Shown: piece after piece, positions 23,179 through 33,728 of the stretch | How the letters are laid out: each line of letters begins with the position of its first letter | How positions within the stretch are numbered: position 1 is the first letter of the stretch | From: Entophlyctis helioformis | Taxonomy: Eukaryota; Chytridiomycota; Chytridiomycetes; Chytridiales; Chytriomycetaceae | Length of the DNA: 64,000 bases | Direction: 5' to 3' | Assembly (NCBI GenBank): GCA_025526915.1 | Contig: JAHLKH010000060.1 | Coordinates: 1 to 64,000 of the forward strand | The notes under the pieces: model-generated | Databases searched by the model: none | The model's input: only the letters and a program-made list of their open reading frames with translations | What the model was told of the DNA's origin: nothing | Made by a program: the position numbers and the translations under genes

Positions 23179-23211
<33 letters not shown>
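23179..23211 (+). repeat. CAG repeat upstream of the ankyrin gene
   Basis: Eleven CAG units just before the first ATG at 23222, in the short divergent promoter/5' UTR. Confidence 0.9.
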
Positions 23212-23212
<1 letters not shown>

Positions 23213-23221
23213 TGTCAGGAG

Positions 23222-25135
23222 ATGTGCTGCTGTGGACGGTTGAACGCATGGCAGTGCGACTGTGCTGAATCGCAGACACGGCGCAGTGCCAGAGCGACCG
23301 TCCCGACTGGATCACAGCAGCAGCCATATCGGTGTGTGCTGGCGTCGTCTGGCCCGTGCCGCATGGCGCTGCTCGCAGTGGACGACACGGCTGCTCCGCC
23401 AAGCACAGCGCCAGGCGTCCCAACGTTTGCCGTGCGCCACAAAATGTTTGGCGGGTTCGTGGACGACGCCAGCGCAGCCTGGGCCGACGAGCCCGTGCAA
23501 GAGCCGCTGCAGCCGTTCCCGCCGCTGCAGCCGCTGCACACGCCCGAGCAGCTGCATGAGCAGCGAGAGGCCGTGCGGCTGCACGTCACGCCCATCGTCA
23601 CCCACCTCGCTGCCAAGGGCCGTCTGGCCACTGCGCTGTCGGTGCTCGACAACTTCCGGCCGTTCCTGGCCGACGCTCGATCCGACGACGGCGACGGCGA
23701 TGACAGCCGGCCGGTGTCGCTGGCGGCAGGCAACGGCGGACACGGCGACGACGGCAGTGCAGACTCGAGCAAGGCGGCGCTGCTGGTGCACCTTGCAGCG
23801 CTGCAGCAGGCCATCAAGGCGACCATGTCCGAGCCTGCTGCGGCCATCGAGGCTGTCGACGAGACGCCAGTGCAGGCACGGCCGCACGAGCAGGTGCACG
23901 AGCTGGTGCACAGCCAGCAGCAGATGGCCGACGCAGCAACCCAGACAACGCAGCCCGGCCCGCTGATCGACGCTTCCACAGAAACAGCAACAACAGCAGC
24001 AACACACACAACAGCAACAACAACAACACACACAGCAGACGCAGACGCAGGCAGTCGGTGGGATCTGCTGCCAAGCGACATCCAATGCCACACCATCAGG
24101 CTCGCCGGGCCGCTCACGGCGTTCCTGTGTGGCATGTTCGATGCAGCCGACTTTGACGCCGATCTGCGGCCACTGGCGCATGTCAAGGAGATGCTTCAGC
24201 AGACGGCTCCCAGCAGCCATGGCTCGCCGTCCAGCAAGACACAGCAGCAGCAGCAGCAGCAGAGGCAACAACAGCAACAGACACCGTCGCAGACTCGCGA
24301 GCTCGACAAGGACAGCATCGCACTGCTGTGGCGCGATGCGTTCAACCAGGACTGGCGCGGCGATCTGGCTGTTCTGCCCGACGTCGAGCTGACGCAGGCC
24401 GACACGGCGCTGGTGCGCAGCCGCGACATGTACTTCCGTCTGGGCGACCGCTACCCGCACGGCCGCAACCAGCGCATCGTGGACGAGATCCCGCTGCGCA
24501 ACATGTGGCTCAACGCCGTGCCGCTGCGCAACCCGATCGAGCTGGCGATGACGGCAGTCAAGTCGGGCTACGACCAGTTCCTCGAGCACCTGCTGCGCGA
24601 CCGTGTGGTGAGCGTGCGGCAGCTGGACCAGCACGCCGAGTCGCAGCGGTTCCGCGGCTCAGTTGTGCACGTGGCGGCGTCGTGGGGCCACACGGGCATC
24701 CTGCGCGTGCTGCTCGAGACGGGCGAGGCGCAGTTCACGCCGTTCACGATGGACAATGCGGCGGCCAACGGCAACATGGACGCGGTGCGGTGGCTGCACT
24801 CGCACCGCACAGAGGGATGCACGTCGCTTGCGATGGACTGGGCGGCGCAGTTTGGGCATCTGGCGGTCATCCAGTGGCTGCATGCGCACCGGCGCGAAGG
24901 CTGCACGCTCAAGGCCGTGCACGGTGCGGCCAAGGCGGGGCATCTGGAGGTTGTGCAGTGGCTCGTTGCCAACCGCCGCGAGGGCTTCACGTGGGAGGCG
25001 ATTGAGGAGGCACAAACGAGCGACATTGCGCGCGCGCTCGTGGCGAGTCTGGACGCTGAGCGGCGCAAGGCGATGGTCAAGGAAGCCATGTTCCTGAACA
25101 AGGAAGTTGCCTTGCGGCGGCTGCTGACGCTCTGA
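23222..25135 (+). CDS. Ankyrin-type repeat protein (possible F-box-like N-terminal motif)
   Basis: Intronless frame of 637 residues from the ATG at 23222, or 590 from the ATG at 23363 (MALLAVDDTAAPP), which I find more natural. The N-terminal half is Ala/Gln-rich with polyQ at 24241-24282. A segment LPSDIQCHTIRLAGPLTAFL may be a degenerate F-box-like helix. The C-terminal third has at least four ankyrin-type repeats of the 'H-x-x-[VI]-x-W-L' variety: VVHVAASWGHTGILRVLLE, AAANGNMDAVRWLHSHRTEG, AAQFGHLAVIQWLHAHRREG, AAKAGHLEVVQWLVANRREG. Such repeats are abundant in expanded families of chytrids, oomycetes and giant viruses and mediate protein binding. It is divergently paired with the nuclease/kinase-like gene. 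Confidence 0.8.
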   Translation: MCCCGRLNAWQCDCAESQTRRSARATVPTGSQQQPYRCVLASSGPCRMALLAVDDTAAPPSTAPGVPTFAVRHKMFGGFVDDASAAWADEPVQEPLQPFPPLQPLHTPEQLHEQREAVRLHVTPIVTHLAAKGRLATALSVLDNFRPFLADARSDDGDGDDSRPVSLAAGNGGHGDDGSADSSKAALLVHLAALQQAIKATMSEPAAAIEAVDETPVQARPHEQVHELVHSQQQMADAATQTTQPGPLIDASTETATTAATHTTATTTTHTADADAGSRWDLLPSDIQCHTIRLAGPLTAFLCGMFDAADFDADLRPLAHVKEMLQQTAPSSHGSPSSKTQQQQQQQRQQQQQTPSQTRELDKDSIALLWRDAFNQDWRGDLAVLPDVELTQADTALVRSRDMYFRLGDRYPHGRNQRIVDEIPLRNMWLNAVPLRNPIELAMTAVKSGYDQFLEHLLRDRVVSVRQLDQHAESQRFRGSVVHVAASWGHTGILRVLLETGEAQFTPFTMDNAAANGNMDAVRWLHSHRTEGCTSLAMDWAAQFGHLAVIQWLHAHRREGCTLKAVHGAAKAGHLEVVQWLVANRREGFTWEAIEEAQTSDIARALVASLDAERRKAMVKEAMFLNKEVALRRLLTL

Positions 25136-25475
25136 GAGCGACTGCGGTTGTGTGTCTGTCTTTGTGTGCGTGTGTCTGTCTCGACTGGCTGCGCATGATG
25201 AGCCAGAGCGTGGCGTGCACTGGCTGCAAGTGGAAGCAGGCATGGATGCACGCAGTCCAAGGTGGCTGCATACACAAGAGCAACAAGAGCAAGAGCAAGA
25301 ATAAACTGCGTGTAAAGTATATATTATCGAGACTTTCTACTGGGACAAACGAGATGCTGTCGAGTGCAGCCAACAGTTGCCGACACACAGGCGGACAGAG
25401 GAAGAAAGGAGATGTGCGAACGAACGAACAAGCGAACGATCACAGCATGGCGATCATTGGCAGTCACACTGGCGC
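25136..25475. other. Convergent 3' intergenic region, ankyrin and LRR genes
   Basis: 340 bp between convergent stops. It contains GTGTCTGTCT-type repeats and an AAGTATATATTA AT-rich stretch near 25313, plausible for 3' ends. No gene seen. Confidence 0.45.
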
Positions 25476-26593
25476 TTAGCAGTCGAAACCACCGATCCAG
25501 GCACAGCATGCGTTGAAGCGGTCGCAGTTGGGGTTCGGGTTGGTGATAGGCGCAGTGGTCTCGGTGACCTGGGGAGCAGGGACAGTCGCGGTCGGGTTAG
25601 CGGGTCCAGCAGGCACGGTGGCGGTCGGGTTGGCAGGCGCAGCGTCGCCTGTGGATCGTGCAGGTTGTTGCAGAACACGACCAGATGGACGCGGCCAGTC
25701 AGTCAACAAGGTGAGTCAGCAAGGACAGTCAACAAACGATCCCCCACAAGCAGGTCAATGACAGAGGCGTCCACTTACAAGCCTTCATGTTGGTGGGCTT
25801 CTTGCCAACAAAGTCGGCGGGGACACACAGGTTGTTTCTGGCAAACGAGAAGAGGGTGACGGACACGAAGCCGTTGGGGATGGGACCGGACATGGTGTTG
25901 TCTCTGACACGGAGCTCCTTGAGCTTGGTGAGCTGGCCGATCGAGGCAGGGAAAGTGCCGACGAGCTTGTTGTTCTCGAGGTTGCTGTTGGGCGAGCCGA
26001 TTGCGGTGGTGGGAGGGGTCGTCAAGACAAGGTGGGAGGGCAGGAAGGTGGCATGTGAAGATGGCTGTCAGTCCAATGCGAGCACAAGCCACTGGCCGCA
26101 TGCATGATCCGCGACCACGTGGAAGTTCAACAGTGCACACACAAAGAAGAGCGCACAAAGAAGAGCGCACAAAGAAGAGCGCACAAAGGCGACACAGCGA
26201 CCGCAACTCACAGGATCTCCAGGTTGGCAAGGTTGCCGAACGAGGCGGGGATCGTGCTGTTGTAGGCGTTGTCCTTGAGGTTCAGCGTCTTGAGCGAGGT
26301 GATGCCGCCGAGCGACTCGGGCAGAGCACCAGAGAGACTCTGTCCGTTGAGCGTGCTGTGGCGGACCAAGAGAGCAGCAGCGGCGGCAAGTGTTCAACAG
26401 GCAATCGGGTGCAGTCATCAGTCAGTGTGTGTGTGTGTGTGTGTGTGAGCGAACGATATGCGATGCAGGAGACGCACAGAGTGATGACGTTGTTGGAGGC
26501 ATCGCAGGCAACGAGGTTGGCGGGCGAGCAGCACTGGGCGGCGTCGGGGAACAGCGCGGGGAAGGCCGAGTTGAGGATAGCGCAGGCAGACAT
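25476..26593 (-). CDS. Leucine-rich repeat protein, Thr/Pro-rich and Cys-ended
   Basis: Reads leftwards from the ATG at 26591-26593 (MSACAILNSAFPALFPDAAQ). The start resembles the plant-type LRR N-cap (paired Cys in DAAQCCSP, then LVACDASNNVITL). The next exons give LSGALPESLGGITSL, LNLKDNAYNSTIPASFGNL, LENNKLVGTFPASIGQL and LRVRDNTMSGPIPNGFVS, i.e. about four LRRs of the LxxLxxLxLxxNxxxGxIP class, then a Cys-containing cap (NNLCVPADF). The last exon is Thr/Pro-rich with ANPTATVPA twice and ends CDRFNACCAWIGGFDC. Three introns, two with tandem repeats. Composition suggests a surface or secreted protein, but no clear signal peptide precedes the start; an upstream exon could be missing. Confidence 0.75.
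26139..26192. repeat. 14-bp tandem repeat in an LRR-gene intron
   Basis: Three to four copies of AAAGAAGAGCGCAC. Confidence 0.85.
26425..26452. repeat. (GT)n microsatellite in an LRR-gene intron
   Basis: About 13 GT units; on the coding (minus) strand this is a CA run. Confidence 0.85.
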
Positions 26594-26926
26594 CGTTGGC
26601 GTGAGTGTTGGCGTGTGTGTTGGTGGAGTATTGGCAAGGGTGCACACCCTTTATATGTCACGATCGCCGGATTGCGCCGCAACACAGCATCAAGGCGTTT
26701 GCCCACGTGCGGCGCATGCCCCGATGTGCGCCGCTGATTGGCGAATGCCTTGATGCTGGCTGCATGAGAATTTGTTGCACCATCTCGCGGTGTGACACAC
26801 GCACGCGGGCGGCGCGACCTCGAGCGCAGCCGCACAGCGCGTCCTCAGGACCTCTTTTCTTTCGTTGTCGACGTCGAGCCGCGCGCCTGCCAGCCTGCAC
26901 ACACGCACAAACACAAAAGCCCGCAA
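26594..26926. promoter_or_regulatory. Divergent promoter, LRR gene and eIF3d
   Basis: 333 bp between two divergent start codons. On the minus strand TATAAAG (plus 26649-26655) lies about 56 bp before the LRR ATG. The centre is an imperfect inverted repeat (26685-26758) with an ATTGG/CCAAT box in its right arm. Confidence 0.6.
26685..26758. repeat. Imperfect inverted repeat, ~33-bp arms
   Basis: The left arm starts CAGCATCAAGGC at 26685 and the right arm ends GCCTTGATGCTG at 26758. The arms stay partly complementary inward to GCGGCGCA/TGCGCCGC, around a short spacer. Confidence 0.85.
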
Positions 26927-26991
26927 ATGCCCGCCAAGAAGTCCAAGCACGCCGCGCCGGCTGCTGCTGCCCGCGATGCTGCTGCCCGCGA

Positions 26992-27026
<35 letters not shown>

Positions 27027-29386
27027 CTGAGCCTGCCGCTGCTGCCGCCGCCGCCGCCGCCGAGCACGCCGCCGGCCTGCCGTTCACGCTGCCGCTGATC
27101 TCGGACAAGGCCGGCTCGTGGGGCCCCGACGCCGCCTCGCTGCCCGCCGAGTGGCGGCGCATCCCGTACTCGCCGTTCAACAAGGCCGACCGCCTCGGCC
27201 GCATCGCCGACTGGACCGCCCCGCTCGGCCCCGACGGCCTGCCCTTCTACCACTCCGAGTTCCGCTCTGCCGCTGCTGCTGCCGCCGGCGCTGGCGCCTC
27301 GGGCTTTGCCGCCACGGGCGCTGCCGGTGCTGCCAACGTGCGCCGTGAGCGCGGCGGCGATCGCCGTGCCGGTGCTGCTGCTGCTGCTGCTGCTGCCGCC
27401 GCCGACGCTGCCTCGGCCCTCGCTGCCGCCTCGGCCTTTACGTACCAGGCCTCGGCCGAGGACGACGCCTCGTTCTCGGTCGTCGACCGTGCCGGCGCCG
27501 GCGCTCCTCTCCGCAAGCCCGCTGCCCGCGGCGGCCGCGGCGGTGCTGCCGGCCCGTCGTGGGGCCCGGCCGCCGGTGCTGATCGCCGTCCTGGCGCCGG
27601 CGCTCCTGCCGCCGCTTGGGGCGCCGCTGCTGCTGGTGCCGGTGCTGCCGCTGCCGCCGGCCGCCCCGGCTCTGCCCCGTCTGCCCGCCCCGGCTCGGCC
27701 CCTGCGCGTGGCGGCGTCGCTGCCCGCCGCGGAGCACCCGCCGGCCGCTTTGCAGACCGCCGCGAGCTGCGCACCCGCGAGGCCTCGATCAAGGTCGGCA
27801 ACGCCTGGACCGTCGTCGAGGAGTTTGACTTTGGGCGCCTCAACAAGCTGTTCTACGAGTACGAGGACCCGCAGGACATGTACGTTGCGACGCCTTTGAT
27901 GCTGCTGCACGACACGCTCTGCTGCGTGGATCGCTGCCGACTGCGGCCGCCGGTGGACTGGATGGATGGATGGATGGATGGATGGATGCGGGACTTGATG
28001 TCAACATACCCAGCAAACGCTTTGACGCCCGGGCTGCTCCTGCGGGGGCGCCGGACATGGAGTGCTTGTATTCACACTGGCTGATCCCGCATCCACCATC
28101 TGCCATCATGCTGGCCATCCTGCGCTGTCTTTCTTTTTTCTTCTTGTTCTGGCATGCCTGCGATGGCGGATCTGATGGCTGACGCTCATGTATGCCCTGC
28201 TTCCTCTTCTGTGCACCAAAGTGCCGTCCACGGATCCGTCCAGTACGTCGACCGCACCTATGAGCGCGTCTCGGCCAAGAACGAGCGTCCTCTTGTGCCG
28301 GTCGAAAAGACGCTGTCGAACGTGACTGCGTCCGAGGATCCCGTCATCCAGGACATGGCCAGAGACGCCGAGGGCCCGACCGTCTTTGCCACCGACCTGG
28401 TGCTTGCGGCGCTCATGTCGGCAACCCGCTCCGTCTACTCGTTTGACATTGTCGTCACCAAGAAGGACGACAAGCTGTTCCTCGACAAGCGCGACGGCAG
28501 TGCCCTCGACTTTGTCACCGTCAACGAGAACGCCGCCGACCCTCCCGTCGAGGGGCTCGAGAAGGAGACCAACATCAACAGCCCGCAGGCGCTTGCCTTT
28601 GAGGCGTCGCACATCAACCGCACCTTTGCCCAGCAGATCCTGCGCGACTCGGAGCGCGTCGAGTTTGCCAACTCGAACCCGTTTGCGCACGGCGAGGCCG
28701 TCGAGGCGGTCGCGTCGGCTGCCTACCGCTACCGTCGCTGGGACCTTGGTACCGTCAAGCTTGTTGCACGCACGCAGCTTGACGCTGCTGTGCAGCACGC
28801 CGGTGCCGGCGCGCAGGCTGACGAATACCCCGCTGATATCCAGTCGTCGACTTTCCCGGAAAAGGACACGGTCTTTGCGATTGTGCGCTCGCTCAACGAG
28901 TTTGACTCGCGCGCTGCCGGCTCGGGCGGTGCACCCGACTGGCGCCAGAAGCTCGATGTGCAGCGCGGTGCCGTGGTCGCCACCGAGCTCAAGAACAACG
29001 CCAACAAGCTCGCCCGCTGGACGCTCGAGGGTGTCCTGTCGGGTGCCAGCCAGATCCGCCTCGGCTTTGTGTCGCGCGCCAGTCCCCGCGACCGCAAGCG
29101 CCACGTCATTCTCGGCATGACCACGCTCAAGCCGTACGACTTTGCCGCGCAGATCAACGTCAACATTGGCGCGGGCTGGGGTGTGGTCAAGGCGTTTATC
29201 GACTTTTGCTACGGCAACCTGCAGAACGGCAAGTACGTGCTGCTCAGAGACCCCAACAAGCCCGTCCTGCGCCTGTACCACGTCGTCGCCGCGCAGACGT
29301 CCAACATTGCCGGCGCCGTCTTTGCGGCGTCTGGCTTTGCGCCCGAGGACGACGAGTCTGCCGCTGCGTCTGCTGCCCAAGAGTAG
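26927..29386 (+). CDS. EIF3D: Translation initiation factor eIF3 subunit D
   Basis: Cap-binding subunit of eIF3. The ATG at 26927 starts MPAKKSKHAAPAAAARDAAA. Exon 1 runs 26927-27878 and exon 2 from 28222, across a 343-bp intron. Conserved blocks are SWGPDAASLPAEWRRIPYSP, NKADRLGRIADWT, DFGRLNKLFYEYEDPQD, YVDRTYERVSAKNERPL, VFATDLVLAALMSATRSVYS, DIVVTKKDDKLFLDKRDGS, AYRYRRWDLG, DWRQKLDVQRGAVVATELKN, NKLARWTLEG, VNIGAGWGVVKAFIDFCYG and LLRDPNKPVLRLY. At about 706 residues it is longer than typical eIF3d (~550), because of Ala-rich and RG/Ala-rich insertions between the N-terminal blocks and DFGRL. Stop TAG at 29384-29386. Confidence 0.95.
26996..27030 (+). repeat. GCT/CTG repeat encoding polyalanine in eIF3d
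   Basis: About eleven consecutive GCT/GCC codons, followed by a second polyAla run at 27040-27062 and a third near 27370-27400. Confidence 0.9.
27957..27988 (+). repeat. (GGAT)n repeat in the eIF3d intron
   Basis: About seven GGAT units. A shorter GGATGGATGG copy recurs at 33671-33682. Confidence 0.9.
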
Positions 29387-29500
29387 ACGCCGCCGGTCGC
29401 CCAATAAACGTGGTGCCTTTGCACGCTGTCCTTGTACCACTGCGCGCTTTGACTGTTTACTTATGGCGTTTGCCAACCGCCACTTCTGCTTCGCCCATAA

Positions 29501-32500
29501 ATGCTGAACTCGGCGGCTGACGTGGCCACAACGGCAACGGCGACTGCGCCAGTGGCAGCAACAGCACCAACAGCACCAACAGCAACAGCAACTCCAACGA
29601 CCGCCGAGACGCCCACGGACCAGACGGCGGCCGACGAGCAGCAGCAGCGTCTGGCGCTGCAGCACGAGCACGAGGCCCGCCGCTCGCTGGCCGAGGCTCA
29701 GCTGGCCGTGCTGCTGCTCAAGCGCCAGGAGCTCGAGGCCATGTCGCAGCGTCTGGCGCTGCTCAAGAACCTGCAGGCGCAGCATGCCGACCGCTCGTCG
29801 TCTGCCGCCGCCGCCGCTGCCGCTACCATTGCAGCCTTTGCCGCCGAGGCCCCGCTCGCCGGCGCTGCGGGTGCTCGTCCGACACACGGCGGCGACCATG
29901 TCGCTGCCACACACAACGCACATGTCGCTGCTGCTGCTGCGTCTGCGGCCGCCGCTGCCGACGGCGCCGACATGCCGCTGGCCGCCACGTTCAAGCAGCA
30001 CACCACCACGACCACCACGACGGCATCGGCCACGGCCACCACAACCACCGTCACCGAGGCCGACGTTGAGCTGTCCATCTCCACCGACGGCGCTGCCGCC
30101 ATGGCGGTGGCTGAGGCTGCGGCCGCCGCTGCCGAGGCCGAGGCTGCTGCCCTGGCTCGCGGCGACCTCGACAATGACGACGAGGACGACGAGGACGACG
30201 ATGAGGACGAGGACGACGACGACGACGAGCAAGGCGCCAATGCGCTCGCCCCCGGCTTCTCGGACGAGGCCTTCCTGCAGGCCATGATGGACCCGCAGTT
30301 TGAAGCCAAGCTGGCGCTCGCGCAGCAGCAAGAGGACGAGATTGCCCGGCTGGAGCAGCAGCTGCACGACCTGACCCGCATGCGCCAAGAGCTCGCCCAC
30401 CGCCAGCAGCTGCTTGCCGACGAGGCCGCCCGCCGCGGCATCGAGCTCGACGGCAGCGACGATGGCGACGATGGCGACGATCGTGACGATAGCGGCATTG
30501 CCAATGCTGCTGATCTCGCCCACGCCAACTCTGCCCGTGGCGGAGTTTTGGCCACGGTCGCCGATGAGGAGATTGACGACGAAGAGGACGACAACGACAA
30601 CGAAGAGGACGACGAGGCTGCATTCTCTGGCGAGCAGCGCGAGCTGCTGACGATGCTTGAGAAGATGGCGCATGAGCTGGAGCTTGTCGAGCAGCGCCAG
30701 CAGAACCTTCGCAACCAGCACCGCTCTGCTCACGCGTCTGCCGCATCGGTCGCTGCCCACGCTGCCCAAGAGCAGATCGAGTCGCCGTCGATTGACGACC
30801 TCATGGCCCGCCTCATCGCTGCATCCGTCGGTCAGAAGCCAGCCCCTCGCTGGGAAACGAGCAAGGTCGACGCCGGTGGCAGCGACGGCCCTGCTGCGGC
30901 GGTTCCTGCTGGTGGCGCTGCTGATCGCGCTCAACACGGTCACGACGACCAGGACGGCCACGACGACGGCGAGGGAGCAGACGACGATTTTGGGTCCAAC
31001 ATCAGCCAGGCAAGCGAGAGCAGATCCATGCTGAGCGCCACAACCGCCATGACCGCGGCGACTAGTGCCCAGAAGGCGGTCGCGTCGCCCCCGGCACGCC
31101 AGACGCTGCAGACGCTGCAGACGGAGCAGATCGAGGCCCGTCGCGAGGCCGAGTTTGACATTCAAGAGTCTGGCGCCAAGATCCGCATGGGCATGAGCCA
31201 GATTCTCGAGCAGCTTCGCGAGCTCGAGCAAGCGCGCCGTCTCGCTGTGCTTCCAGAGCAGCGCGAGCAGATTGACTCGATGGCCGAGAAGCTTATGCAG
31301 CAGATGGCCGAGCTGCAGGCTGTCGAGGTACGCTCACGAGCCGTGTTTTTGGTGCACATGTCGTTTATGTTTTTGCATTGCCAGCGTGCTGACCTTTTGT
31401 TTGGGCCGTACAACAGCAACGCCTCATCTACTACCAGCGCATGCTGGCCATTGCTGGAGCAAAGGGGCAGGCATCTGGCGAGCAAGCCGGCCAAGACGAA
31501 AACGATGACGAGGAAGAGGACGGGCAGATGACCCCGCAGGCCCGCCTCACGCCGCAACTCATGGCTGCTGGCCAGGCTCCTGCCCCGAAGCATGTCGTGT
31601 GCTCCACGCCGACGCTGCAGTCGCACGCGCAGCTGCATTCGCGCACGCTGGCCACGGTTTCTGAGCAGCAGGGCGACGGCGAGGAGGAGCAGCAGCAAGA
31701 CTCCAAGTCGTGGGTCGAGCCCGTCGACGTCCACACGCTCTCTGAAGAGTTTCTGGATATCCTCGAGGAGCAGCTGTCCGAGGACGACGACGACGACGGC
31801 GACAACGGCCACGGCGGCGGCAAGGTGCTCCGCCACACGGGCACGAGTGCGTACGGCGCGGTCAAGGGAGCGGCTGGCATCGTGGCCCGCAAGAACCGCG
31901 TCACGTTTGCACCCGACCATGCCAGCGCGTCGTCGGTTGCCGGGTCGGCCACGCTGCACGACGACAACATGAAGCAGTGAGTTGATGTCTGCCGCGGGCA
32001 GTGTCTGACTCTGTGGGCATGTGGGACTGACTCGGCCCGTGAACCCTCACCCACCTTTTTGCGTGGTCAGGCTCTTTGCCAAGCACCGCGACGACATCCA
32101 CCGCGGTGCTGCCCACGCAATCGCCAGCCTCGAGTCCAGCCCCTTTTTCCTGCTGAGCGTGTTCAAGCGGCTGCCCAAACTCAACTCGCAGTATGCGCGC
32201 GAGCGGCTCCTGATTGCCCTGGACGAGATTATCGAAGAAGCCGAGGCGGCCGATCGTGCTGCTGAGCGTGCTTCCGCCGCTGCAACCACGATCCTGCCCC
32301 CCGCCCTGACAGCTGCACCCGTCTTGACGACGGCCCACGCGACATCCGCCTTTCCCACCGGGCACAAGGCAGACATTATCAGCAGCACCATTAGCAGCAG
32401 CAACAGCAACGTGTCGACAGGCGACGCGCTCCACGACCAAGGCCAGACGCTGCGCCAGCTGATTCTCGGGTCGATGGACAAGCACCTCGTGCAGGTGTTT

Positions 32501-33562
32501 GAAAGCTCGGGCGACACGCTGTTCACGGCGGCGCAGATTGACGACGTGGTGTTGCAGGTCAACTCGATGATTTATGCGCATCTGAGCTTCCAGCGGTCGC
32601 TCCGTGACGCCAAGACGGCCAGAACGGATGTCGGCCGTGATGCGGACGATGCGGATGATGCGGATGCGGACGGTGCGGACGGTGCGGACGGTGCCTCGGG
32701 GTCATCGGCGTCGTCCGAGTCGTCAGACGTGGACGTGCGTGCGATGCGAGTCGTTGAGCGGCTGCGACCAGCCGTTGCCGGGGTGCTGCAAAAGTATGTC
32801 GGGCAGAGCGTGCGGGCGTCGCAGACGCGCATGCAGGCGGACGTGTCGCAACTGCTTGGCACGATTCTGGATATGCCGATACCGGCTGCGTCTGGCAGTG
32901 ACGGCGACGATGACCGTGACGGGCGTGATGGCGTGACGGTTGTTCGCCACCAGCGTCCTTTGCGTGACGATGTCGACGATGTCGAAGACGAGGACGAGGA
33001 GGATGAGGACGGGGATGTCGACAGCAATGACGGCAAGACGTCGCTCGGCGTATCGTGGAAAGTTGTGCGCAACACGAGCACGTCGGCCGTGATGGACGAG
33101 GCTGACGAGCAAGACGAGCAAGACGATGCCGACGGTGCCGACGAGGACGAGGAAGACGAGACGGAAGGCGATGCGCTCGAGGCGGCGGCCAAGATGCTCG
33201 AGCGCCAGACGCGCATCAACCGCGTGCTGGACACAATGATCCGCGAGCACCGCGTTGCGGACACGTACACGGAGCTCGAGAGTCCGCGCAAGAAAGCCGC
33301 GGCGGCCAAGGCCATGATGGAGGATGTGGATGGCGACGATGGCGACGAGGATGGGTTTGTGCTCGGTGCTGGACGCGGCACGCGGCGTGCGTTTGGATCG
33401 GCGTCGAGCGCGCACACGCTGGTGGGCAGCTCAAGCACCACGGATCTGGACGAGCCGGTCATTGTGGTGCAGGGCGGCAAGGTCCATGAGACGCACGTTA
33501 CGCAGACGGCCGACGTGACCGTGACTGTGACCGCTGCCGCCACCGACGCACGCACCGTCTGA
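29501..33562 (+). CDS. PCM1-like acidic coiled-coil protein (centriolar satellite family candidate)
   Basis: Exons 29501-31327, 31417-31976 and 32071-33562 join in frame to 1292 residues. The N-terminal two thirds alternate Gln/Glu-rich coiled coils (LAEAQLAVLLLKRQELEAM; EDEIARLEQQLHDLTRMRQE; LEKMAHELELVEQRQQNLRN; MSQILEQLRELEQARRLAVL) with Asp/Glu-only stretches and polyAla. The C-terminal third has a helical block RLFAKHRDDIHRGAAHAIAS...FFLLSVFKRLPKLNSQYARE, and later TLFTAAQIDDVVLQVNSMI. These resemble, as far as I remember that family, the conserved C-terminal part of PCM1, which organises centriolar satellites. A flagellated fungus would have a use for this. Identification rests on pattern memory and could be wrong; a generic coiled-coil protein is the alternative. 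It starts 114 bp after eIF3d. Confidence 0.55.
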
Positions 33563-33728
33563 TCCCTCACCCTCATCAACACCCCCTCTATTATCTCTTT
33601 CTCACACCCGCCTCTTTCTTCTCGTTCAACAACAAATCCGTGGCTTTTCTCTCCCCTCGACTTTTGGTGGATGGATGGATGGATAGACGGGGAGTTGTAT
33701 TTGCCAAACAAGAGGAGCAACGCGATGA

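Noticed and set aside
23168..23221. Ser-rich N-terminal extension of the ankyrin protein from the CAG run
   Set aside because: It would need a GTG start; the first ATG lies after the repeat.
28106..31231. 1041-codon minus-strand open frame
   Set aside because: It spans the antisense of eIF3d exon 2 and PCM1-like exon 1; composition (Val/Leu/Arg/Gly from GC-rich codons) and the sense-strand matches show it is a shadow.
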